From: an uncultured Anaerolineae bacterium
GTDB taxonomy: Bacteria; Chloroflexota; Anaerolineae; CG2-30-64-16
Assembly: GCA_937124585.1 (NCBI GenBank)
Contig: CAKZKT010000147.1
Coordinates: forward strand, 46,649-110,648
DNA: 64,000 bases
Direction: 5' to 3'
A program made the translations under genes and the position numbers. This document shows positions 42,755-51,579 of this stretch, one piece after another; the stretch's first letter is position 1; each line of letters starts with the position of its first letter. Under the pieces are notes generated by a model that was given only the letters and a program-made list of their open reading frames with translations, made no database searches and was not told where the DNA came from.

Positions 42755-44362
42755 ATGATCCAGACCGAAGTCCTCATCATTGGCTGCGGGATCGCCGGCG
42801 CTACGACTGCGTTGCGGCTGGCGCGCAACCCACAGCGGCGCATCGTCGTGCTGACGCGCGCCCACGATCCCATCGAATCGAACACCCGTTACGCGCAGGG
42901 CGGCATCGTCTCCCGTGGCCCGGACGACACTGCCGATCTGTGCGTTGCCGATATCCTGGCTGCCGGCGCAGGCGCCAGTTCGCCCAGGGCCGCGCGCATC
43001 CTGGCCGAAGAGGGCCCCACAGTAGTACGCGAGGTTCTGATCGAAACCGCCAACGTGCCTTTCGACCGGGATGCGAACGGCGACCTGGCCTGGGGCAAGG
43101 AAGCCGCCCACTCGCGGCGGCGCATCCTCCACGTCGGCGACGGCACCGGCCAGGCCATCATGCAGGGACTCGTCGCCGCGCTGCGCCGCTGCCCCAACGT
43201 GACCATCCTGCCCCACTCGACTGCGGTGGACCTGCTCACCTTCCCGCATCATTCGCGCAATCCGCTGGACGCCTATCGGCCGATCACCTGCTACGGCGCC
43301 TACGTTTTCGATCGCGAGGAGCGCACAGTGCACCGCTATATCGCGGCCGCCACCGTGCTGGCCACCGGCGGGCTGGGACGCATCTACCGTAACACGACCA
43401 ATCCACCCGGCGCGCGTGGCGATGGACTGGCACTGGCGCATCGGGCCGGCGCGCGCATCATCAACGCCGAGTACATCCAGTTCCACCCCACCGCGCTGGC
43501 TGCCCCGGGCGCCGAGGGCTTCCTGATCAGCGAAGCCGTGCGCGGCGAGGGCGGCGTGCTGCTCTCGCCGGACGGCCGGCCGTTTATGGCCAAATACTCG
43601 CCGGACTGGAAGGACCTGGCCCCGCGCGATGTGGTCGCGCGGGCCATCCATCACGAGATGGAGACCCACGGCTATTCTCATGTCTTGCTCGACATCGCCT
43701 CGCACATGCCCGCCGCCGAAATCCAGAGCCGGTTCCCGAACATCTACGCCAAATGCCTCGGGGTCGGCATTGACATTACCCGAGAGCCGATTCCGGTGGT
43801 GCCGGCCGCTCACTATTCGTGCGGCGGCGTTTGGGTGGACGAGTGGGGCCGCACGACCATCGCCAACCTCTACGCGGTCGGCGAGGTGAGCTGTACGGGC
43901 CTGCACGGCGCCAATCGCCTGGCCTCCACCTCGCTGCTGGAAGGACTCGTCTGGGGCAACCGCGCCGCGCAACACATCGAGGCATGGCTGAACGCCGAGC
44001 CGGGCCTCAAACTGCCTGGCCGCGACCAGACCCCGCCCTGGGATGAGAGCGGCCTGATCGCCGAGGCCGACCCGGCGCTGATCCAGGGCGACATGCAGGT
44101 CATCCAGAACATCATGTGGCACTACGTCGGCCTGGTACGCAGCGCCGATCGCCTCTCGCGTGCCATCCGCGAACTGCGTCACCTGTGGAACGAAATCGAG
44201 ACCTTCTACCGCATGACCAAACTGAGCGACGGCCTGATCGGCCTGCGCAACGCCGTCGAAGTGGCGCTGATCATCGCACAGGCGGCACGACACAATCGCC
44301 AGAGCCGCGGCTGCCACTACCGCTCCGATTCGGTATCGCTCGAAGGGGATCGCCTGTTGTGA
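42755..44362 (+). CDS. nadB: L-aspartate oxidase
   Basis: 535 residues with the FAD-binding N-terminus VLIIGCGIAGATTALRLAR, then NTRYAQGGIVSR and the substrate region HSRRRILHVGDGTGQAIM. HPTALAAPGAEGFLISEAVRGEGG and GVWVDEWGRT continue the fumarate-reductase/aspartate-oxidase pattern, with a helical C-domain. It oxidises aspartate to iminoaspartate for NadA. It starts 6 bases after the nadA stop. Confidence 0.96.
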   Translation: MIQTEVLIIGCGIAGATTALRLARNPQRRIVVLTRAHDPIESNTRYAQGGIVSRGPDDTADLCVADILAAGAGASSPRAARILAEEGPTVVREVLIETANVPFDRDANGDLAWGKEAAHSRRRILHVGDGTGQAIMQGLVAALRRCPNVTILPHSTAVDLLTFPHHSRNPLDAYRPITCYGAYVFDREERTVHRYIAAATVLATGGLGRIYRNTTNPPGARGDGLALAHRAGARIINAEYIQFHPTALAAPGAEGFLISEAVRGEGGVLLSPDGRPFMAKYSPDWKDLAPRDVVARAIHHEMETHGYSHVLLDIASHMPAAEIQSRFPNIYAKCLGVGIDITREPIPVVPAAHYSCGGVWVDEWGRTTIANLYAVGEVSCTGLHGANRLASTSLLEGLVWGNRAAQHIEAWLNAEPGLKLPGRDQTPPWDESGLIAEADPALIQGDMQVIQNIMWHYVGLVRSADRLSRAIRELRHLWNEIETFYRMTKLSDGLIGLRNAVEVALIIAQAARHNRQSRGCHYRSDSVSLEGDRLL

Positions 44363-44440
44363 GGAACCCCCATAGACGAAAACGCATGGCTTGAGCCCCG
44401 CACCTGGGCCGTCGAACCACTCGCTCGCGATGCCGCCGAG

Positions 44441-45235
44441 GTGAGAGCGCGACATCAGGACAATCGCCGCGCCTGGAACGAGGGCGCGGCCAGCTACACC
44501 GCCGGGCTAGAGGAGGCCATCGCCTTCATCCGCAGCGGCCGCAGCAGCCTGCACCCCATCGAACGCGCCAACCTGGGCGACCTGCGGCCGTGGTGTGACG
44601 TGGCGATCCATCTCCAATGCGCGTCGGGCCGGGACACGCTGTCGCTCTGGAACGAGGGCGCGGCACGAGTGGTGGGCGTGGACATCTCCGACGTGCACAT
44701 CGCCAACGCGCGACGCCTGGCGGAGGCGGTCGCCGCGCCGGCCACGTGGTATTGCTGCGACGTGCTGGACACACCGCACGAACTGAACGGCACGGCCGAC
44801 CTGGTCTATACCGGCCGGGGCGCGCTCTGCTGGTTGCACGACCTGGACGGCTGGGCTGCGGTGATCTACCGGCTGCTCAAGCCGGGCGGCATCGTGCACG
44901 TGTTCGACGGCCACCCGGCCGCGTGGCTGTTCGATGCCGAAGCGGAAACATTGGTGGCATCCGGCGCGGATTACTTCAGCCACGCGGAGTGGAACCAGGG
45001 CTGGCCCACGACCTACATTGGCGATCTCGGCCGGCCGGTCGTCGAGCTGGCACGCAAACACGAACGGCTGTGGCCGCTGGCCGCCGTCTTCATGGCGCTG
45101 CGCCGCGCCGGCCTGACCGTCGAACTGTTCGGCGAATACCCCGAGGACTTTTGGGACAGCTTTCCCCGGCTCCGGCCGGAGCTGCGCGGACGGATTCCCA
45201 TGACATTCGCGATGCTAGCGCGCCGGCCGACGTAG
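44441..45235 (+). CDS. Class I SAM-dependent methyltransferase
   Basis: 264 residues from a GTG at 44441, opening VRARHQDNRRAWNEGAASY as in many small methyltransferases of this group. SAM-binding residues are in HLQCASGRDTLSLW and VVGVDISDVHIANARRL; LLKPGGIVHVFDGHP is post-motif III. The substrate is unknown. The frame is open upstream to the nadB stop (44360-44362), and an in-frame ATA at 44372 has GAGGAA at the right spacing while the GTG has no clear ribosome site, so the true start is uncertain. It is convergent with the aminotransferase gene. Confidence 0.85.
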   Translation: MRARHQDNRRAWNEGAASYTAGLEEAIAFIRSGRSSLHPIERANLGDLRPWCDVAIHLQCASGRDTLSLWNEGAARVVGVDISDVHIANARRLAEAVAAPATWYCCDVLDTPHELNGTADLVYTGRGALCWLHDLDGWAAVIYRLLKPGGIVHVFDGHPAAWLFDAEAETLVASGADYFSHAEWNQGWPTTYIGDLGRPVVELARKHERLWPLAAVFMALRRAGLTVELFGEYPEDFWDSFPRLRPELRGRIPMTFAMLARRPT

Positions 45236-45265
45236 CCCCGCTGCAACGAGGCACGCCGGCCGCGC

Positions 45266-46366
45266 TCAGGCCGCCAGCGCCGCCATTGCCGCGCGGAAAT
45301 CGCGGCGACCCAATCCCAGGCGAAAATGATCGCCGGCGACCTCGAACACATCGCCCGGCAAGATCATCGTATCGTACTGCTCCAGGGCGCGGCGACAGAA
45401 CTCGGCGACCGGGGAGCCGGCGATGAACTGCGGAAAGGCGACCGGCCCGGCCTGCGGCGGCAGCCAGCGAAAACGGTCGGGGTGGCCGGCGAAGAACTGC
45501 TCGGCCAGCGTCAGATTCGCGCGGATGATGGCCAGGTTGCGCGCCGTGATCTGCTCGGCGCGACGCAGCGCCATGAGGCCCAGGATCTCGGCCGGCGCGC
45601 TGTTGCAGATCGTGGTGTAATCCCGAAACGCCTGCGCGCGCGCCAGGAACGACCGATCGTGGGTGGCCAGCCAGCCGATGCGCAGGCCGGGCAGGCCGAA
45701 CGCCTTCGACAGGCCCCCCAGCGCAATGCCCCGCTCGTACACGTCGGCGACCGAGGGCAGTCGACGCCCGGGATCGTACTCCAGCAGACGATACATCTCG
45801 TCTGCAAAGACGACCAGGTTGTGTTGCCGCGCCAGGTCAAGGATGGTGTTCAGCTCATCGCGGCCGGGCAGATAGCCCGTCGGATTGTGCGGGAAGTTAA
45901 TCACGAGCAGCCGCGTGGCCGGGGTGATATGCTGCTCCAGCGCTGCCAGGTCGAGCCGCCAGCCCGACGCGTCGGGCTGCAGCGTCCAGCGTGTCGTCCG
46001 CGCGCCGAGCGCGCTTGCCACCTCGTACAGCGACTGATAGCCCGGAAAGGTGACGATGACTCCGTCGCCCGGCGCCACCAGCACGTTCATGGCGATGAAG
46101 ATCAGCTCTTCGGGCGCAGCGATCAGCACCTCGTCGGCTGCGATGCCCTCGTAGAGCGCGGCTGCCGCGCTGCGCAGCAACGGATGCCCTGCCGACTCCG
46201 TGTAGCCCAGCTTCAGATCGCGCCACAATGCCAGCGACTCATCATCTGCCAGCGCCAGCAGCTCTGCCAGCGTCAGCGCCTCGCAATCGGAGGCGCTGAG
46301 CAGATAGCGCGCGCTGAACTCATGGGCGGCGAAAAAGCGTTCGAGCTTGAACTCGCGCAGCTGCAT
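45266..46366 (-). CDS. PLP-dependent aminotransferase class I/II
   Basis: 366 residues with the fold type I markers: LLVINFPHNPTGYLPG (Asn), VVFADEMYRLLEY (Asp/Tyr) and the PLP-lysine block GGLSKAFGLPGLRIGW (Lys near 219). The short length and PHNPTG motif place it near small aspartate-aminotransferase-like proteins; the amino donor and acceptor are unknown. The ATG follows the stop of the thioredoxin-fold lipoprotein by 5 bases, so they are one unit. Confidence 0.9.
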   Translation of the reverse strand: MQLREFKLERFFAAHEFSARYLLSASDCEALTLAELLALADDESLALWRDLKLGYTESAGHPLLRSAAAALYEGIAADEVLIAAPEELIFIAMNVLVAPGDGVIVTFPGYQSLYEVASALGARTTRWTLQPDASGWRLDLAALEQHITPATRLLVINFPHNPTGYLPGRDELNTILDLARQHNLVVFADEMYRLLEYDPGRRLPSVADVYERGIALGGLSKAFGLPGLRIGWLATHDRSFLARAQAFRDYTTICNSAPAEILGLMALRRAEQITARNLAIIRANLTLAEQFFAGHPDRFRWLPPQAGPVAFPQFIAGSPVAEFCRRALEQYDTMILPGDVFEVAGDHFRLGLGRRDFRAAMAALAA

Positions 46367-46371
46367 CGGCC

Positions 46372-48411
46372 CTACTGACCCAACATGGCTTTGATCGTCT
46401 GGTCAAACTGCTCGAAAGGCAGCGCGCCCGAGATGGGCCGGGTGGTCAGCGTTCTGCCCTGAGCATCCACTCGATTCAGGAAGAAGGCCGGGGTGCCTCG
46501 CACGCCCAGTTTTGTCCCCTCTTCCAGGTCCTGACGAATGCGCGCGTCCGTGCGGGCATCTTTCACGCACGCGTCGTACCTGCCGGCGTCCACGCCGAGG
46601 GACAGCGCGTGCTGCCGGAACCGCTCGGCAGCGTCGCCGGCGTTGGCCCAGCTGCTCTGGTTGGCGAACAGCCAGTCGTGCATGACCCAGAACAGCCTGG
46701 GCGCCTGCAGGCCGGCACAATAGGACGCCCTGGCCGCAGGCATGGCATTCGGATGGTTACTCAACGGAAAATGCCGAAAGATCGTGACCACCTTGCCGGT
46801 AACTCCGTACGCTTCATCCAGAAGCGGGCCCGTCTGCAGCTCATGACGGGCACAGAACGGTCACTGGAAATCCGAGAACACGACCAGCCGGATCGGCGCC
46901 CGCGGATCACCGCGATAGAAGTTGCCCTCCATGTCCACACCGACCGGCTGATCGGCACGCTGGACGGCCACGGCAGCCGGCGTGGGCTGGCCGGCTGCGC
47001 CGGGCGCGGCCGACTGAGGTTTCTGCAGATCCTGGATCACCTTCTCGAACTGCTCTACCGCGATCAGGCCCGGCACACGCAGGCCGGACTGCGCGCTGGG
47101 ATTCAGCACCAGGAAGTACGGGACCTGCGACACCTGGATCTGCTCGGCCAGCGCCATGTCGGCATCGAGCTGTTCCTGGCCGACGGCGTCGGCCACGCAG
47201 GTCTCAAATCTGACCACATCCAGGCCCAGGACTTTGGCGTAGTCGGCCATGGCCGCACGGTCCCCCTCTTGCCACCGGCCCTGATTAGCCGTCAAGCTGT
47301 CGGCGAACTCCCAAAACTTGTCCTGATCGCCCGCGCAGAAAGCTGCTAGCGCCGTCTGGGGCGCGGAAACCGCCAGATATTTGTAAATGAGACGCACCTG
47401 GCCGGTTTTGACGTATTTGTCCTGCAACACAGGCTGCACTGTCCTGGCGAATTCAACGCACGCCTCACAGCCGAAATCGCTGAACACGAAGATGAGGATC
47501 GGCGCCTGCCTCTCGCCCAGCGAAGGGCTGCCGTCATACGTGAAGCCCGGCCGGTTCGGATTGGCATCGTAGGGCTGGACGTTCGGGGGCAGCGGCGTTG
47601 GGGTCGGCGGCGGTCGGAGGCCCTGATCGGCCTTCGCGATGAGCTTCTGAAACTCGGCGAACGGGTAGGCCCCGGCCAGGAACCAGTCGTTGATGAAGAA
47701 GGCTGGTGTGCCCTGGACGCCCAGCTTCATGCCGTCCTCCAGATCGCGCGCAATGCGCGCTTCGGTCTGCGGATCGCGCACACAGGCATCATAGCGGGCG
47801 GCATCTGCGCCGAAGGAGAGAGCCGTCTGGCGAAAACGCGTCGCCGCATCCGCGGCGTTCGACCAGGAGGTCTGGTTGGCGAAAAGCCACTGGTGCATGG
47901 CCCAGAAGAGGCGCGGGGCCTGTTGGCCGGCGCAATAGGCCGCTTTGCTGGCCGGCAGCGCGTTTGGATGAAGCTGTTGCAGCGGAAAGTGCCGGAAATA
48001 GGCCACGACTTTGCCGGTAGCGATGTAGGTCTCTTCCAGGAGCGGGCCTGTCTGCAGGACGTGGCGCGCGCAGAACGGGCACTGGAAATCGGAGAACTCC
48101 ACCAGCTTGATCGCCGCGTTCGGGTTGCCGCGGTAGAAATTTCCGTCGGCATCCACCCCCACGGGAATGTTGGAGACCATCTCCGTCTGGGCCGCGGCCG
48201 TGGGCGCGGCCGGGCCGAGCGGGACGAGCGCCGTCGGCGAGGCGGTCGGCACAGGTTGAATGGCTGTTGCCCCCGCAGTCGGTGCAGGTGAGACGCGGCG
48301 AGGGCCAACCGGCAGGCCCGAAAAACATGCCGCGGCGATCAGCGCCACAAGCAGCAACGTCAGGCCCGCGACGGCGCTTCGGGGGCTGACACCCGAACGG
48401 ATTTGCTTCAT
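46372..48411 (-). CDS. Three-domain DsbA-like lipoprotein, probable selenoprotein (Sec at residue 517)
   Basis: The frame is open from the ATG at 48411 to a TAG at 46372-46374 except for one TGA at 46863-46861; reading it as selenocysteine gives 679 residues. A lipobox (LIAAAC) and a TP-rich linker follow the signal peptide. Domain 1 has C111PFC in VEFSDFQCPFCARH; domain 2 has C315EAC; domain 3 reads VVFSDFQ-TGA-PFCARH, so the TGA is exactly the first Cys. Domain 3 downstream of the TGA keeps domain 1's YCAG.QAPRLFW, WLFANQ and GTPAFF blocks over 160 codons, arguing against decay. A SECIS-like hairpin follows the TGA. Probably an extracytoplasmic thiol-disulfide or peroxide reductase. Alternative: nonsense mutation leaving a 516-aa product. 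Confidence 0.82.
46828..46851 (-). promoter_or_regulatory. Candidate bacterial SECIS hairpin
   Basis: On the minus strand, nine bases after the TGA, GCCCGTC (46851-46845) pairs perfectly with GACGGGC (46834-46828) around a ten-base loop ATGAGCTGCA, in which TG/CA can pair further to leave AGCTG. The apical loop lies about 17-26 bases after the UGA, within the range for bacterial SECIS elements bound by SelB. The equivalent region after the Cys codon in domain 1 of the same gene cannot form this stem. Confidence 0.65.
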
Positions 48412-48442
48412 GAATGAGCCTCCTCAGCAAAAATTGCGGAGC

Positions 48443-48808
48443 CTAGCGCCGCGCGGATTGCTGCAAAAATGTCTCCATCAGGCCGAAGATGACGCCGATC
48501 GTAATGGCAGCCAGCCAGCTGAATGCGGCGATCAGCCGCAAGCCGATACAGATCGCCGCCCACAGGCCGATCCACATGGCCACGCGGAGCGCCACGGCCG
48601 GATACTCTCCGACGAGCGGCGCTCTCAGGCGACGGGCCGCCACCCACACCCACGGCGCGGCCGTCATCGTCAACGCCAGGGCCAACATCGGCAGCACCAG
48701 GATCAGGCCGGTGAGCGAAAAAGGCAGCGCGCCGGTCAGAAAAACGACGCCGGCCCAGCCCAGCAACGCCAGCGGCACACTCAAAAGCCACAGGGTACGC
48801 GCAGACAT
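48443..48808 (-). CDS. Small membrane protein, unknown function
   Basis: 121 residues, about four hydrophobic segments (LWLLSVPLALLGWAGVVFL; LTGLILVLPMLALALTMTA; ALRVAMWIGLWAAICIGL; AAITIGVIFGLMETFL), with an Arg-rich cytoplasmic-looking loop between the second and third. No family was recognised. The ATG at 48808 is preceded by GAAGGGG at 10 bases; a TTG at 48826 is possible. It lies between the GTPase and the thioredoxin-fold lipoprotein in one unit. Confidence 0.65.
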   Translation of the reverse strand: MSARTLWLLSVPLALLGWAGVVFLTGALPFSLTGLILVLPMLALALTMTAAPWVWVAARRLRAPLVGEYPAVALRVAMWIGLWAAICIGLRLIAAFSWLAAITIGVIFGLMETFLQQSARR

Positions 48809-48822
48809 GGCACGACGCCCCT

Positions 48823-50079
48823 TCAACGCGACGCGTCGGCCGCCCGCGCCGCGTTATCGGCCTCATCGCCAGCAGTGAACGGCAGAGCCTCCAGCGCCTG
48901 CTCGACGCGCGCCTTGAGCAACACGCCATTAGGGCGCTGGCCGAGGCCCCACAATGAGGATATAATTGTAGCAGTGAACCGCTCGGTCATCTGTTTGAGC
49001 GCTTCCGGTTTGATCCGTTCGCCGTGCTCAAACCAGAGCGCGGCTGCATGTCCCATCACGATGGTGGTCGAGCTGGCGATTGCCGCCGAGAGCAGCCAGC
49101 CCGGCACGCCGCCCAGCTTGCTCAGCTCCTGGAACAATGTGCGGCCAGCAAAGCCCAGCCCGAACGTGGCTGCCAGTTCTTTGGCCATGGACAGGCTGAT
49201 CGGCCGGCCATAGATGCGGCTGATGCCGACGACCATGATGGCCTGCGTCGTCACCAGCGGGACAAAATCCACGATCGGCAACGGTGCGAGCGCGATCACG
49301 GCCGCCAGGCTGGCCGCGGTGATGGTCGAACGGCGGGCGAGCTCCCGGCGATAGGCCGGCATGGCGCTGCCCAACGCGGCCACCAGCTCCGGCTCGGAGA
49401 TGGCGATGGCCATCAAGATCGGGAGAAGGTTGGTGCCATCTTTGGCCGAGATGGGGATGACCTGTTCCGGCTTGAGACCAAGGCTGGCGGCAGCTTCCTG
49501 GGTCACGGCCGCCAGGTCGCGCTTCACCAGATCGCTCTTGTTCAGGACGACGACATATGGCTTGCCCAGGCCGACCAGCCCGGTGAAGACCTCCAGCTCG
49601 TTGCGTCGGATGCCCTGACCCGCGTCGAACACGATGATCAGGAAATCAGCCGCGCGCGCGGCATCCAGCCCGCGCTGACATTCCAACGCGCCGTATGCGC
49701 CGGCCGCGTCGGCGCCGGGGGTGTCCACGACGATGAACAGCCCCGCCTCGGCCTCCTGCGGCAGGCGCGTGGTGCCCGGCAGAGGACTCACGGCCGCAGC
49801 CGCCTGCGGTTCCTGGATGAACTGATTGTAGAGAGTGGACTTCCCGACGTTGGTCGGGCCGACGATGGCCACTCGCTGCTTGCGGCCAAATGCCGTCTTG
49901 ACATGGGCAGCCGCCATGCCCACCAGCAGCCGCAGCAGCTGCCGCTCTGAGGGCACGCCGCGCAGGATGCTCAGCAACGCCTCACGCTCATCCGGAGAGA
50001 GCGCCGCCCAGGTTGCAGCCAGCTGACGCTGAGTCGTCGGCGGCAATGATTCCAGGAGTTCGTTGATCGAAAGTTGCAT
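48823..50079 (-). CDS. Era-like GTPase with C-terminal membrane-associated (DUF697-like) domain
   Basis: 418 residues from ATG 50079. G motifs: P-loop GPTNVGKST (near 73), G3 VDTPGA, G4 NKSD (near 180) and G5 SAKDG (near 211). Before the G domain is a helical segment; after it two hydrophobic helices (AAVIALAPLPIVDFVPL and the TIISSLWGLG end) resemble DUF697, found in GTPases that act at membranes. Role unknown; ribosome or envelope functions are both possible. An earlier in-frame start at 50142 would overlap the upstream gene. Confidence 0.82.
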   Translation of the reverse strand: MQLSINELLESLPPTTQRQLAATWAALSPDEREALLSILRGVPSERQLLRLLVGMAAAHVKTAFGRKQRVAIVGPTNVGKSTLYNQFIQEPQAAAAVSPLPGTTRLPQEAEAGLFIVVDTPGADAAGAYGALECQRGLDAARAADFLIIVFDAGQGIRRNELEVFTGLVGLGKPYVVVLNKSDLVKRDLAAVTQEAAASLGLKPEQVIPISAKDGTNLLPILMAIAISEPELVAALGSAMPAYRRELARRSTITAASLAAVIALAPLPIVDFVPLVTTQAIMVVGISRIYGRPISLSMAKELAATFGLGFAGRTLFQELSKLGGVPGWLLSAAIASSTTIVMGHAAALWFEHGERIKPEALKQMTERFTATIISSLWGLGQRPNGVLLKARVEQALEALPFTAGDEADNAARAADASR

Positions 50080-50098
50080 GTTCGCTCGCTGCAATGAT

Positions 50099-50548
50099 TT
50101 ACGCCGGCCGATCCCAGCCGGACTCCAGGCCTTCGGGGTCATAGTCGCCCCATTTCACGTCAACCGTCAGCGCCAGGCGCACCGCATCGTCCAGATTGGC
50201 CTGGCTGACCGCTCTCTGGACCGTGGCGGCGCGCACAGCCGCCAGGTCGGCCGATGGCATGCGCCGGCCGGGTTCGATCGCCACGATGCGCACAGCCGTC
50301 ACATCGGCCTGCGCGTACGGGATGGTGGTGCCCGCGGGCTGGCCGAGGATCACGCGCGCCAGAGCCGCACCTGCGCCCAGAAAGCCATGAGCAAAATCGG
50401 CCTGCGCATCGGGGACGATGTCGAAGGCCATCTGCTCCAGGCTGCCGTCCTCACCGATCAGCTCGACCACTACCCGGCTGCCGATGGCAACACGCGGAAC
50501 AGCCGCGCGCAGGACAATTTCCGGTTGATCAGAGACTGTATCTGCCAT
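50099..50548 (-). CDS. GreA/GreB C-terminal-domain-like protein
   Basis: 149 residues. VAIGSRVVVELIGEDG, then a FDIVPDAQAD strand and LARVILGQPAGTTIPY correspond to the GreA/Rnk FKBP-like C-domain pattern (lGS.V.....e......V...ead...SPlG.aLlG...Gd). The N-terminal Gre coiled coil that enters the polymerase channel is absent, so it would bind RNA polymerase, if at all, like Rnk. The last 60 residues are a separate acidic helix region. It heads the minus-strand unit with the GTPase 19 bases downstream. Confidence 0.65.
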   Translation of the reverse strand: MADTVSDQPEIVLRAAVPRVAIGSRVVVELIGEDGSLEQMAFDIVPDAQADFAHGFLGAGAALARVILGQPAGTTIPYAQADVTAVRIVAIEPGRRMPSADLAAVRAATVQRAVSQANLDDAVRLALTVDVKWGDYDPEGLESGWDRPA

Positions 50549-50581
50549 GATCGCGTCCCTCTAGAAGATTTCTCCGGGCAT

Positions 50582-50607
50582 GCCAGGCCTCTTCGGGAGT
50601 GCCTGGG
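50582..50607. repeat. Family A palindrome, degenerate copy A6
   Basis: CCAGGC and GCCTGG pair outside CTC/GAG around TTCGG with one bulged T, the same architecture as the array at 41.3 kb but with changed loop bases. It lies in the 50549-50850 divergent gap, the one family A site not next to a stop codon. Confidence 0.75.
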
Positions 50608-50764
50608 ACACGAACGGGCACGGTCGGAGACCGGCCCGAGCGACCCGGGAACAGAGCCGGGCATGGTGACGTCTCCGCATTGCCGGGCAATGAACAAAGC
50701 AGGTCGGATGACTGTCTTATTATTTTACGCCCCGGCGCAATCGCTGTCAAAACAACCACACGGT

Positions 50765-50793
50765 TTGGCAGCTGGGCCATTCGCGTGTAGAAT
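50765..50793 (+). promoter_or_regulatory. Sigma-70-like promoter for the wzz-like operon
   Basis: TTGGCA (50765-50770), a 17-base spacer and TAGAAT (50788-50793) fit a housekeeping promoter, with a start near 50800 and a leader of about 50 bases. The rest of the 50549-50850 gap holds the degenerate family A palindrome and an AT-rich stretch around 50710-50760; no gene is seen. Confidence 0.65.
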
Positions 50794-50850
50794 GCACATA
50801 ATCAACTGATTTGCCGTCAAGTGTTTATCCCTGCGGCAGGAGGCCGTGCC

Positions 50851-51579
50851 ATGGACCTACATGCCTATTTCGACATTGTGCGGCGGCGAGGCTGGATCAT
50901 CGTCGTGGTTGCGGTAATCGCAGTGGTCGCCGCGCTCGGTATCAGCCTGGTGCAGACGAAGATCTATCGCGCCACCGCGCGCATCAGCGCGGTGCCGGCC
51001 CGGCCCGACTGGGGCCTCGGCAACAGCGCCAAAGATCTGCTGCGTAACTTCGTCAACAACATCAACACCCACGACATGGCGAACCGGGTGATCGCCCGGG
51101 CACAGCTCGACATGAACTCGTACGACCTGTTGGCGAAGATCACCGTCAGCGCCGAGCCGGAGAACTTCATCATCCGCATAGACGCCAAAGACCGCGATCC
51201 GGAGATCGCCAAACGGATCGCCAAGACGATGGCCGACCTGTTCGTGGATGATCGAGTCGCTTATTATAACACGCAGGACAAAAACAACCGCATCGAGGTG
51301 AAGCTGGTGGACAGCGTCATTGATGCGCCGCTCTACCAGCCGAAGCCGCTGATGAATGCTGCGGCAGGGGGCGTGCTGGGCGCGCTGATCGGCGCGCTGA
51401 TCGTATTGGCGCTCGAATGGATGGCGGCCGATATTCTCGCCGCCCCTGCGGCGGTCGAACGCACGACCGGCCTGCCGGTGCTGGGCGTGATTCCAGCGCT
51501 CGGGCCGCGGCCGGTCGCGTCACAACGCAAGCAGCCCGCGGCGATGCAAACCAGCAAAATCCCAGGAGGCGCGCGATGA
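50851..51579 (+). CDS. Wzz/chain-length-determinant-like polysaccharide co-polymerase
   Basis: 242 residues with an N-terminal helix after the MDLHAYFDIVRRRGWIIVV start and a C-terminal helix near residues 168-190 (AAGGVLGALIGALIVLALEW), the Wzz layout with an extracytoplasmic segment between. YQPKPLMNAAAG is the proline-rich block before TM2. It should set exopolysaccharide chain length. GCAGGAGG precedes the ATG. The stop overlaps the start of the kinase-like partner (ATGA). Confidence 0.82.
   Translation: MDLHAYFDIVRRRGWIIVVVAVIAVVAALGISLVQTKIYRATARISAVPARPDWGLGNSAKDLLRNFVNNINTHDMANRVIARAQLDMNSYDLLAKITVSAEPENFIIRIDAKDRDPEIAKRIAKTMADLFVDDRVAYYNTQDKNNRIEVKLVDSVIDAPLYQPKPLMNAAAGGVLGALIGALIVLALEWMAADILAAPAAVERTTGLPVLGVIPALGPRPVASQRKQPAAMQTSKIPGGAR

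Noticed and set aside
44441..45426. Long overlapping plus-strand frame (44617-45426) in the methyltransferase region
   Set aside because: It is an Arg/Gly-rich shadow of the methyltransferase in another frame, typical of high-GC DNA.
46372..46791. A separate 139-aa thioredoxin-like gene
   Set aside because: It is in the same frame as the upstream 516-codon gene, lacks a ribosome site and its own CxxC half, and begins in the middle of a thioredoxin domain. It is the part after the TGA of one gene.
48260..49213. Plus-strand frames opposite the GTPase and lipoprotein genes
   Set aside because: They are low-complexity antisense frames with no ribosome site or recognisable domain.
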